Positions 15,790-22,602 of a DNA stretch of 54,991 nucleotides are shown here, in pieces (positions within the stretch are counted from its first letter, which is position 1; each line of letters begins with the position of its first letter). The notes below the pieces were generated by a model. The model was not told the DNA's origin, made no database searches, and worked only from the letters and a program-made list of their open reading frames with translations. The stretch is taken from positions 1 through 54,991 of the forward strand of contig NZ_JAJCYB010000052.1 of the NCBI RefSeq assembly GCF_029263155.1, read 5' to 3'. The translations under genes and the position numbers were made by a program. Source of the stretch: Pseudonocardia sp. (lineage in GTDB: Bacteria > Actinomycetota > Actinomycetes > Mycobacteriales > Pseudonocardiaceae).

Positions 15790-17730
15790 TCACGGGAAGG
15801 GGTGAGGGGCGCAGTGCAGCTCCGACACGTCGAGCTCCCGCGCCCAGCGCGGCGCGTCGCGGAAGGCCGTCCGGGTGCGGCTCATGTGCCGGGCCCGCTG
15901 GCGGTCCCAGCCGAAGTCGATCGGCAGCAGACCGGGAACGACGACGCAGTGGGTCGACACGCCCTCCGCCCGCTGCTCCCGGCTGGTCTGGTCCACCACG
16001 ATGACGTCGAATCCGCGACCGCTCAGCAGCCCGGACAGATAGGCGACGTCGTCGAGCAGGTCGAGGTTGCGTGGCCGCTGCGCCTCCCATCCCGCATACG
16101 TCTGCACCATCGACAGCGGTGGGGCCTGGTTCCCGAGCAGGAAGTCGGCGTGGTGTCGCATCTCGGGCAGCCCGTAGAGCAGGGCGTGATGGCGCAGCTC
16201 GTGCACCTTGCCGAAGTCCCCGGCCATGGCTCGGGCCTCCGCGAGATCGGACTCGGTGCGCCGGTCGAAGTCGGGCACGTAGGACGCCACCTCGCAGAGG
16301 GCCGCGCGCACGGCGTCCTCCGGGTCCAGGCTCGCGCCTGCAGCGAAACAGAGGGTTCCCAGCCCTCCGTCGCGGCGCACCGCGACCGCGGTGACGACCG
16401 GGATCGGCAGGTCGATCCGGTTGTCGAACAGCCGGACGTCGTATCCCATGTGCCCGACCAGATCGATCATGATCCGGGTGTCGGTCGACATGCAGGTCGC
16501 CGGGTCGATCTCCGGCAGGCCCGCCCGCCCGTACCAGCAGAGCAGGAAGGCGTCGCGTTCGATGAGCTCGAGGAGCCCGAAGAAGACGGCCTCCTCCGGA
16601 CAGCTACCGGTGGCGCATCCGTTGGAGCACTCCATCACGAACGTCTCGTGGCCGCCGAGGATCCCGCTCCCGTAGTAGACGATCTGTTCGGGCAACAGAA
16701 CGGGCCGCTCGTCCCGCAGGGAGTGGCCCCATACCCAGCGCATCGGCTTCTGCTCGTCGAACCGGCGGTGGTAGGACCGGTCGGAGTAGTAGTCGTCGGA
16801 GTAGACCCCGCAGTTCCGTGGATCGAGGGCGACCTCGCCGAGGTTCGCGAAGGAATCGATCACCTGGTTCTCCGGGCCTCGCGGCCGGAGGCCGGCGTAC
16901 CGTTCCAGCCCCTCGAGGATCGCCAGTGAGCGGCTGTCGTCGAAGCGATCGGCGTGCCCGCTCCAGAAGAACTCGTGGTACCCGAACACCCCGCGCATCC
17001 GCATCACACCGGTCACCGGAGAGGTCGTCGGGCTCTCGAAAGCGGGATACGCTCCGGGGCCGAGTGCACCACACACCGGATTTCCGTAGGCCTCGGCATC
17101 GAAGGCGTAGTCGGCGACCGAGCGGATCCGGAAGTCGTCCACACCGGATTTCCGCCGGCTCTCCAGTCGCAGCGATCCGTCCTGCACCGGCTGCGGACCG
17201 GCACACGTCGGGCAGGTCGGGTCCGCCACCAGCGGAAGGCGCGTCACCCGCAAGGTGTCCAACGCGATCGTCCACACCCACCCGTGACCGTCCTTCACGG
17301 GCCGGTCGTCACGGGCCGACGCAGCGGCCACCAGATCGGCAATGACGTCGATGGCGTAGTCGGAGAGGTAGGGAATGGCTGCCGTGCACCGGACCTCGCG
17401 CGAGTGCCCCTCCAGAACGGCGCGCTCCTCGTTCGGTCGAAGCGCCTGCCACCGGCGTGCCAGGCAGTCCCGGCAGGGACTCCCCTGCCTTCCCCGACCC
17501 GTCACCGGCCCGACCACGGCAGCATTCCCCGTCAGCTGGACGGGGACCGTCAGTCGATCCGGCACCGTCTCCCGTTCGCCGGATCGACCGGGGTGGTGCG
17601 CGGACAGGGCGTCACGCAGGCCCAGCACGCGGACGTCCACGTCGCAGTCCGGGATGCGCGCGCCGATCTTCCTCGCCGCACGTGCGGAGTCGACCACCGC
17701 CGGATCAGCATGCACAGCATCGACGTTCAT
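15790..17730 (-). CDS. YcaO cyclodehydratase, second system
   Basis: A 646-residue protein of the thiopeptide/goadsporin YcaO type (TbtG/LazE-like). The N-terminal ~190 residues form a degenerate E1-like domain with CRDC (86-89) and CPTC (173-176) zinc pairs. The YcaO domain follows, with ATP-site motifs SLAILEGLERYAG and LLELIERDAFLL. The C-terminus ends CAPHPFP, a clear form of the proline-rich PxPxP tail needed for cyclodehydration. It should work with the separate ocin-ThiF leader-binding protein encoded at 18742-20952. ATG 17730 has GAAGGA ten bases upstream. It lies 61 bases after the last of the four precursors. Confidence 0.93.
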   Translation of the reverse strand: MNVDAVHADPAVVDSARAARKIGARIPDCDVDVRVLGLRDALSAHHPGRSGERETVPDRLTVPVQLTGNAAVVGPVTGRGRQGSPCRDCLARRWQALRPNEERAVLEGHSREVRCTAAIPYLSDYAIDVIADLVAAASARDDRPVKDGHGWVWTIALDTLRVTRLPLVADPTCPTCAGPQPVQDGSLRLESRRKSGVDDFRIRSVADYAFDAEAYGNPVCGALGPGAYPAFESPTTSPVTGVMRMRGVFGYHEFFWSGHADRFDDSRSLAILEGLERYAGLRPRGPENQVIDSFANLGEVALDPRNCGVYSDDYYSDRSYHRRFDEQKPMRWVWGHSLRDERPVLLPEQIVYYGSGILGGHETFVMECSNGCATGSCPEEAVFFGLLELIERDAFLLCWYGRAGLPEIDPATCMSTDTRIMIDLVGHMGYDVRLFDNRIDLPIPVVTAVAVRRDGGLGTLCFAAGASLDPEDAVRAALCEVASYVPDFDRRTESDLAEARAMAGDFGKVHELRHHALLYGLPEMRHHADFLLGNQAPPLSMVQTYAGWEAQRPRNLDLLDDVAYLSGLLSGRGFDVIVVDQTSREQRAEGVSTHCVVVPGLLPIDFGWDRQRARHMSRTRTAFRDAPRWARELDVSELHCAPHPFP

Positions 17731-17791
17731 GAGCTACCCGTCCTTCGAACCAAGCACCGGAGACGACGACCACGACCGGACCGAGGAGCGG

Positions 17792-17995
17792 TCAGCTGCT
17801 CGAACTGGAGATCGCCGAGCAGCTGCAGCTCGTCGTACTGGAACAGCTGCAACTACTGGTGGCACAGCAGCTCGAGCAGCTGCAACTGCAACAACTGGTG
17901 CTGCCGGCCAGATCGTCGGTGAAGTCGGCAAGGTCGGTGATCTCGAACGTCTCGCTCTCGAGTTCGAGGATCTCGCGGCTGAGGACGAACGCCAT
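17792..17995 (-). CDS. RiPP precursor, fourth of four (Ser/Thr/Cys-saturated core)
   Basis: A 67-residue peptide. ATG 17995 is favoured (AAGGA ten bases upstream) over GTG 18004, which has no room for a ribosome site. The leader (1-31) carries LELESETFEITDLADFTDDL and ends in AG. The 36-residue core begins STSCCSCSCSSCCATSSCSC and ends in SAISSSSS; it has 10 Cys and 23 Ser/Thr, leaving only two Ala and one Ile. The leader motif LExETFEIxD resembles thiopeptide leaders such as that of thiostrepton (LDVDTLEISD). Expected fate: Cys to thiazoles, some Ser/Thr to azoles or dehydro residues. Confidence 0.88.
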   Translation of the reverse strand: MAFVLSREILELESETFEITDLADFTDDLAGSTSCCSCSCSSCCATSSCSCSSTTSCSCSAISSSSS

Positions 17996-18017
17996 TTCTT
18001 CCACATCCTTGGGCTGG

Positions 18018-18038
18018 GCCGGCCGACCGTCGGCCGGC
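18018..18038 (-). terminator. Perfect 10-bp-arm hairpin between the third and fourth precursor genes
   Basis: Arms 18018-18027 (GCCGGCCGAC) and 18029-18038 (GTCGGCCGGC) are exact inverted complements around one base. The hairpin lies in the 79-base gap between the third and fourth precursors, ending about 23 bases before the start of the fourth. There is no U-run after it on the minus strand, so it may attenuate, stabilise or mark an RNA-processing point rather than stop transcription fully. Confidence 0.5.
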
Positions 18039-18074
18039 TTGAGGTACGGTCAGGTCCGTTCGGCACAGTGCGAC

Positions 18075-18269
18075 TCAGGCACAGCTGCTGGTACTGCTGC
18101 AGCTGGAAGAAGTCGTTCCGCAGCAGCTCGACGTGCTGCAGCTGCAACAACTGGAGCAGCTACAACTGCTCGACGTGGCATCCATCATCTCGGCGGACTG
18201 CACGAGGTCGGATACCTCGAACGTCTCGCCTTCCAGCTGAAGCAGATCACCGCGCAGATCCGTTGCCAT
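18075..18269 (-). CDS. RiPP precursor, third of four
   Basis: A 64-residue peptide. The second ATG (18269) is chosen because GGAGG lies 8 bases upstream; the first ATG (18284) would overlap that site. The leader (1-31) contains LLQLEGETFEVSDLVQSAEM and ends MDA. The 33-residue core begins TSSSCSCSSCCSCSTSSCCG and ends TTSSSCSSTSSCA, with nine Cys and only one Gly and one Ala that cannot be modified. Closely similar to the second precursor (leader and core), so the two arose by duplication. Confidence 0.88.
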   Translation of the reverse strand: MATDLRGDLLQLEGETFEVSDLVQSAEMMDATSSSCSCSSCCSCSTSSCCGTTSSSCSSTSSCA

Positions 18270-18300
18270 GATTGTCTCCTCCATCGCGTGGTTGACGAAA

Positions 18301-18495
18301 TTACGTGCAGCTGCTCGTGCTGCTGCAGCTCGACGACGTCGTGCCGCACGTACTCGACGTGCTGCAACTGCAACAACTGGAGCAACTGGAACTGCTCGAT
18401 GTCGCGTCCATCATCTCGACCGATTGTTGGATGTCCACGACCTCGAACGTTTCGCACTCCAGCTGCAGCAGCGCACCGTGCAGGTTGGTCGGCAT
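18301..18495 (-). CDS. RiPP precursor, second of four
   Basis: A 64-residue peptide. ATG 18495 follows GGAAGGGA at about 11 bases. The leader contains LLQLECETFEVVDIQQSVEM and ends MDA; it is the only leader with a Cys. The 33-residue core begins TSSSSSCSSCCSCSTSSTCG and ends TTSSSCSSTSSCT, with seven Cys and all other residues but one Gly being Ser or Thr. Compared with the third precursor, several Cys are replaced by Ser or Thr at fixed positions, so the products should have the same frame with different thiazole/oxazole or dehydro content. Confidence 0.88.
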   Translation of the reverse strand: MPTNLHGALLQLECETFEVVDIQQSVEMMDATSSSSSCSSCCSCSTSSTCGTTSSSCSSTSSCT

Positions 18496-18520
18496 GATCG
18501 ATCCATTCCCTTCCGGGGCG

Positions 18521-18736
18521 TCAGGTGCAGCTGCTCGTACTGCCGGTGCTGCAGCTCGTCGTGCTGCTCGAACTGCCGCAGCTGCTGCTGCAGGCGCAGG
18601 TGCTCGACGTGCTGCAGCTGCAACAGCTCGTGCTGCAGGTTCCCGCGAAGTCATCGGTGAGCTCGGCAATGTCGGCGATCTCGAAGGTCTCGCTCTCGAG
18701 CTCACGCAGATCTCCGACCAGGGTCTGTGCGACCAT
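18521..18736 (-). CDS. RiPP precursor, first of four
   Basis: A 71-residue peptide, first after the leader-binding gene. ATG 18736 has AAAGGA about 10 bases upstream; GTG 18745, which overlaps the upstream stop as GTGA, has its ribosome site only one base away and is less likely. The leader contains LRELESETFEIADIAELTDD and ends FAG, most like that of the fourth precursor. The 39-residue core begins TCSTSCCSCSTSSTCACSSS, continues CGSSSSTTSCSTG and ends STSSCT. It has nine Cys and only three unmodifiable residues. Confidence 0.88.
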   Translation of the reverse strand: MVAQTLVGDLRELESETFEIADIAELTDDFAGTCSTSCCSCSTSSTCACSSSCGSSSSTTSCSTGSTSSCT

Positions 18737-18741
18737 CACGA

Positions 18742-20952
18742 TCACGTCCTTTCTCGGCTGTGGAGTACTACTCGAACGGTTCGAAGAATCGTCCGGAGAT
18801 CAGGTGGCGTCGTGTCGACCACAAGTGGCTCGACGCCGATCAGACCGGCGCGGTCCGGCCACCGCACGGGCGACGACTCAGCCCGGTGCGGAGCCGTCGC
18901 CACCCGGATGACGTCGGGCGCGGCATCCGCGACGAGGAGATCACCCAGGTCGACCGCGGAGCCGACGCCCAGCTGCAGCCGGCCGACCACGTCCCGAAGG
19001 GCCGTTCCTGCGGCCTGCTCGAGGGACCATCCCGCCCGCACCAGCCAGACGGCACGGCCGTCGGCGCTGCCGGTGACAGGACCGGCCGCGTCCGGGCGAG
19101 CGGTGGCGAGCACGACCTCCGCGAGGCCGTCGGCAGGGAGTCTCAGCACCTGCACGGAGAAGCCCAGGTGCCGCGCCACCCGGTACAGCAGCGCAACTTC
19201 GGGATCGGACGCGAGCAGTTCCGGGGCTGCCTCGGTGGCCGGCACGCCGGCCAGTGCCCGCGACAGCGCGCGGTGGGCGAACACCGACCGAAGGCCCTCA
19301 TCGACGGCCTCGGCCATCGTCGTGCCGGCTCCTGCGCCGACGGCCAGCCGCTCGAAGAGCGGGTCCTCGACCATCGCGGATCGGCGGACGGCCGCCGTGG
19401 GCACCAGCCACTCGGTTCCGTCGAGCACCGCGGATGCCGTCGTCCACGCCAGATCGTGATCGGCCGGTACCGGCAACCCCGTCCACGTCGAGATCGACTC
19501 CGGCGGGGCGACGGCTCCGATCCCACGGCTCGACTCGACAGAGCCTCTGCCTGGGCCTCTCCCGCCGACGACGTCGGCGTATACCGTGGCAGCAACCCGG
19601 AACGCACGGTTGCGGGCGGCCAGGACGCTGGTCACGTCGAAGGCCGTGATCTCGATCCCGTCGCCGGCGTCGCGATCGGCCGAGCCGAGCCGGATCCGAG
19701 CCGTCTTCAGCGGTGATTGCTTGAGGTCGTCGTCATGGAATCCCGAGAAGACCCCGACATACGGGGCGACGTGCGACCAGTAGCGATCGTGCACCTCACG
19801 TTCGGACAGCTCCGCGTCGATGGGATGGTCGACACCGGGATCGACGTCGATCGGCTCACGGCCACCGCACGCCGGGCAGGCCGGGTGCGGCAGGAGCCGT
19901 TCACGCGTCGAGGTGAGCGTGTCCAGGTCGACGACCAGGACCGACGAGTCGGTCTCGGCAGGCGCACATGCGGTACGGATGCGAAACGCATCGAACGCCA
20001 ACGTGGTGCCGAGCATCCGTGCCACCGGCGTGCTCATGCGGGTGGACGGTGACGGGTCGGCCCCACGGGCGAGGCCGCGCCACACGTTCGCCGCGGCGCG
20101 AGCGGGGAGGTTGACCTCCAGCCGGAGCAGCATGCAGGTCCAGCACGGCTGGCCGGTCCGCCGGGTCGCGGGGCCGACGAACGCGCAGCCCGCCGCCTCC
20201 AGGACCGGCAGCAGCACGGTGCCGTCCGGAAGGTCGGCCACGAGGCCCCCGAACCGGGTCGGGCCGAGCTCCGCGACCGCGGCGATCACCACGTCGGCCG
20301 CATCCGGTGGCATGCCCGCCCGGACCTCGGAGGGCAGGCCGGACGACCGGAGCTCGGCCGCACATCCCTCGACCTCACCGGCGAGCGAAGCGCCCGCGTC
20401 GACCAGGTGCAGTGTCCGGACCCCGTTGCGCAGCGAGCACAGCGCGGCCGATCGGGCAACCGGGCCGTCACCCATCACCACCATCGTGGTCTCCCGGAAC
20501 GCGGTGAACCGACCGGCGGCGTCATCGACGTAGTGCTCGACGAAGTTCAGCTGTGGAGCGAACCGGACCCGAACGGCGTCGTCGAGATCCACCTCCCCGG
20601 CACCCGCACGATCCCGGACGAAGCCGCGATCCATCAGCATCTCGATCAGGTGCGTGATGGTCGCGCGTTGTTCCGGAGGCAGTCCGGTGCAGAGCTCGCC
20701 GAGCGTGTGCTCGCCGGTCAAATGTGGGCTCAACGCCGAGATCCACCGGTATGCGGACTTTCCCTTCAGTACGAAACCGTCGTCCGCGTGCCGTATGAAT
20801 GCGCCGTCCATGCTCTCGGCGAAAACCACGTCATGGCGGAGTCGCGGACGGACGACAGAAAGGTCGAGATGTCGATCAGAACCGGCGGGACCGATCTCTG
20901 CATGAGGCGATTCGATCGATGCCGCCACGATACCCCCAGCGTTTCTCAGCAT
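18742..20952 (-). CDS. Ocin-ThiF-like leader-binding protein of the cyclodehydratase
   Basis: A 736-residue protein of the TOMM 'ocin-ThiF-like' type (TbtF/LazD-like). Residues about 35-115 form a PqqD-like recognition domain (RPRLRHDVVF then HADDGFVLKGKSAYRWISAL). An E1-like region follows, with CWTC (270-273) and CPAC (359-362) zinc pairs but without the full ATP motif of active E1 enzymes. The C-terminal third is less conserved. Its known role in thiopeptide pathways is to bind the leader and present the core to the YcaO enzyme. It starts at ATG 20952 and is the first gene of the operon, directly before the four precursors. Confidence 0.9.
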   Translation of the reverse strand: MLRNAGGIVAASIESPHAEIGPAGSDRHLDLSVVRPRLRHDVVFAESMDGAFIRHADDGFVLKGKSAYRWISALSPHLTGEHTLGELCTGLPPEQRATITHLIEMLMDRGFVRDRAGAGEVDLDDAVRVRFAPQLNFVEHYVDDAAGRFTAFRETTMVVMGDGPVARSAALCSLRNGVRTLHLVDAGASLAGEVEGCAAELRSSGLPSEVRAGMPPDAADVVIAAVAELGPTRFGGLVADLPDGTVLLPVLEAAGCAFVGPATRRTGQPCWTCMLLRLEVNLPARAAANVWRGLARGADPSPSTRMSTPVARMLGTTLAFDAFRIRTACAPAETDSSVLVVDLDTLTSTRERLLPHPACPACGGREPIDVDPGVDHPIDAELSEREVHDRYWSHVAPYVGVFSGFHDDDLKQSPLKTARIRLGSADRDAGDGIEITAFDVTSVLAARNRAFRVAATVYADVVGGRGPGRGSVESSRGIGAVAPPESISTWTGLPVPADHDLAWTTASAVLDGTEWLVPTAAVRRSAMVEDPLFERLAVGAGAGTTMAEAVDEGLRSVFAHRALSRALAGVPATEAAPELLASDPEVALLYRVARHLGFSVQVLRLPADGLAEVVLATARPDAAGPVTGSADGRAVWLVRAGWSLEQAAGTALRDVVGRLQLGVGSAVDLGDLLVADAAPDVIRVATAPHRAESSPVRWPDRAGLIGVEPLVVDTTPPDLRTILRTVRVVLHSRERT

Positions 20953-21101
20953 TTCCGACCCACTGCCGCTGTCCAGACCCGGAGGCCGCCATACGTTCTG
21001 CGATTCCTACCGAGAGACGTCGTGTCGCTCCACATCCGGACCGGGTACAATGCTCGCAGTCGGCGCGGCCCGCTACCAGGACCGCTGACACGATTCGGTG
21101 A

Positions 21102-21113
21102 TGACAGCTGTCA
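21102..21113. promoter_or_regulatory. Perfect 12-bp palindrome upstream of the RiPP operon
   Basis: TGACAGCTGTCA lies about 150 bases upstream of the first RiPP gene and about 90 bases upstream of the divergent membrane-protein gene. It is a plausible dimeric-regulator site in the only sizeable intergenic region before the operon. No regulator can be assigned. Confidence 0.35.
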
Positions 21114-21187
21114 CGGTCGCCCTCCCCGGCGGTGGACGCGGGGCCGGCGTCCGCCCGAAGCACCGGCGCCGGCCTCGACACGCCCGC

Positions 21188-21193
21188 TACGAT
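21188..21193 (+). promoter_or_regulatory. -10 box TACGAT for a leaderless transcript
   Basis: TACGAT ends 7 bases before GTG 21201, the spacing seen at many other genes in this window. It supports GTG 21201 as the start of the following gene rather than GTG 21132. No convincing -35 box was seen. Confidence 0.5.
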
Positions 21194-21200
21194 CGAAGGC

Positions 21201-21623
21201 GTGGTCCGTCCGAACCCCGCGGGTGACGACCCCCCGCGACCATCATGGATGGGCGCCCCGGGCTACGTCCCGCACCCCGAACCGGCCCCGCACACCCCGA
21301 TGCCCGGCCCACCGCCTTACCCACCGGCCGAGAAGCACCCGCCGGTCGGAGCGGCAGGCGACCGCACCGGGTTCGGCCCGCCGCTGGCTGCCTCTGCGGT
21401 GTGGGCGGCGGTGCTCGTCGTCCTGGTCGTCGTGGTGTCCGGCCCGCCGCCCGGCGTCGGCGGCATAATCCGGCTCCTGCTGTCGTGCGCGCTGATCGGG
21501 CTGCTCGCGGCCACGGTCACCTGGGTCGTGGTCCGCAGGCACGCGTGGCCGTTCTGGGTGGTCGTGCTCGTCGCGGCGCCGTTCTTCTGGCTGCTGCGCA
21601 CCGTCATCCAGTTCCCTGGCTAG
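21201..21623 (+). CDS. Proline-rich small membrane protein
   Basis: A 140-residue protein. The first ~60 residues are Pro-rich and cytoplasm-like (PGPPPYPPAEKHPPVG). Three hydrophobic segments follow (about 69-84, 91-110 and 115-134), ending FFWLLRTVIQFPG. An in-frame GTG at 21132 would extend it by 23 residues, but the TACGAT box supports 21201. It is divergent from the RiPP operon. The function is unknown; actinobacteria encode many such Pro-rich membrane proteins. Confidence 0.65.
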   Translation: MVRPNPAGDDPPRPSWMGAPGYVPHPEPAPHTPMPGPPPYPPAEKHPPVGAAGDRTGFGPPLAASAVWAAVLVVLVVVVSGPPPGVGGIIRLLLSCALIGLLAATVTWVVVRRHAWPFWVVVLVAAPFFWLLRTVIQFPG

Positions 21624-21711
21624 GAGGGTCCTGAACCACTCCGGCCGTAGCGCGCAGTAGGCCCGAACAGTTCAGGGCGTTCGAGTACGACGCGGGACCG
21701 ATCGGTGGTCG

Positions 21712-22148
21712 ATGACCCCGGAGGAGGTGTTCGCGTTCACCGACCCCGCCGGGCCGGTGTACCTGCCGGGCGCGTTCGTGCTGGCGCTGGGTGCGCTCAA
21801 GGCCGAGCCGCGGATCACCGAGTCGTTCCGCACCGGCGCCGGGATGGGCTGGCACGAGCAGGACGCCGCGTGTTCACCGGCTGCGAGCTGTTCTTCCGGC
21901 CCGGCTACCTGATGACCTGGTGCCGAGCTGGATCCCCGCCATGGACGGGGTCGCGGCCACCCTGCGGGCTCGGCCTCGCCTCGTCCCGGGCCCGGGCGCG
22001 CCACCCCGGCCCGGTCGGCGAGCTGGTCGTGCCCGAGATCTGGGCCTACACCGTCTTCGGCCATCGGTTCGACGGCACCGGTGTCGTCCCGCGGACAGTG
22101 ACGGAGCTGCTGGCGGACGCCGTCAGCGGCCCCGTCGCCGGGAGCTGA
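21712..22148 (+). pseudogene. Frameshifted class I SAM-methyltransferase remnant
   Basis: Three consecutive frames give pieces of one methyltransferase N-terminus: MTPEEVFAFTDPAGPVYLPG through FRTGAGMGWHEQDA, then VFTGCELFFRPGYL, then LVPSWIPAMDGVAATLRA. The order and register match actinobacterial methyltransferases that read GMGWHE..DVF.GCE.FFRPGY, then a Val-Ser-Trp helix, before the SAM motif. The frame moves by -1 twice, consistent with two single-base deletions. The SAM-binding GxGxG region and the rest are missing. The last part (GELVVPEIWAYTVFGHRFDG) comes from something else I cannot identify. The 3' end overlaps the convergent CoA-binding gene. Confidence 0.7.
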
Positions 22149-22602
22149 TCACCCCGGTGTCGAAGCCGGCGATGTGCAGGCCGCCGTGGAACCGGGCGTG
22201 CTCCACCTTGAGGCAGCGGTCCATCACGACCTCCAGCCCGGCCGCCTCGGCGCGGCGGGCCACGGCCTCGTCGAGCAGGCCGAACTGCGTCCAGAAGGTG
22301 CGTACTCCGTCCAGGGCGAGCACCTCGTCGAGCACGCCGTCGAGGTCCTCACGGCGGCGGAACACGTCGACGAGATCGGGCACCACGGGCAGGTCGGCCA
22401 GCGTCTTGTGCACCGGGCGGCCGAGGATCTCCGTGACGTTCGGGTTGACGAAGTACACGTCGTAGCCGGTGCTCGCCAGCAGGTAGGTGGCCACGAAGTT
22501 GCTGGCCCGCGCCGGGTTCGGCGACGCCCCGACGACGGCGACGGTGCGGGTGGCGCGCAGGATCTGCTGCCGCCGGGTGGCGGACGGGTTCTCCCAGGTC
22601 AT
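22123..22602 (-). CDS. CoA-binding domain protein (YccU family)
   Basis: A 159-residue Rossmann-fold protein. It has TVAVVGASPNPARASNFVA near the N-terminus and the continuation YLLASTGYDVYFVNPN typical of stand-alone CoA-binding proteins, ending after VVMDRCLKVEH. ATG 22602 overlaps the metY stop by ATGA, so it is coupled to metY; upstream in-frame starts lie inside metY. The precise function of the family is not established. A link to CoA-thioester or sulfur metabolism is only suggested by the neighbour. Confidence 0.9.
   Translation of the reverse strand: MTWENPSATRRQQILRATRTVAVVGASPNPARASNFVATYLLASTGYDVYFVNPNVTEILGRPVHKTLADLPVVPDLVDVFRRREDLDGVLDEVLALDGVRTFWTQFGLLDEAVARRAEAAGLEVVMDRCLKVEHARFHGGLHIAGFDTGVISSRRRGR

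Noticed and set aside
18301..18705. 134-codon frame spanning the first and second precursors
   Set aside because: Its upstream half is an out-of-frame reading of the first precursor; the real start is ATG 18495, with a ribosome site and the conserved leader.
21046..21051. TACAAT as a plus-strand promoter
   Set aside because: The hexamer is good but no -35 at proper spacing was found and the next gene has a better-placed TACGAT box at 21188.
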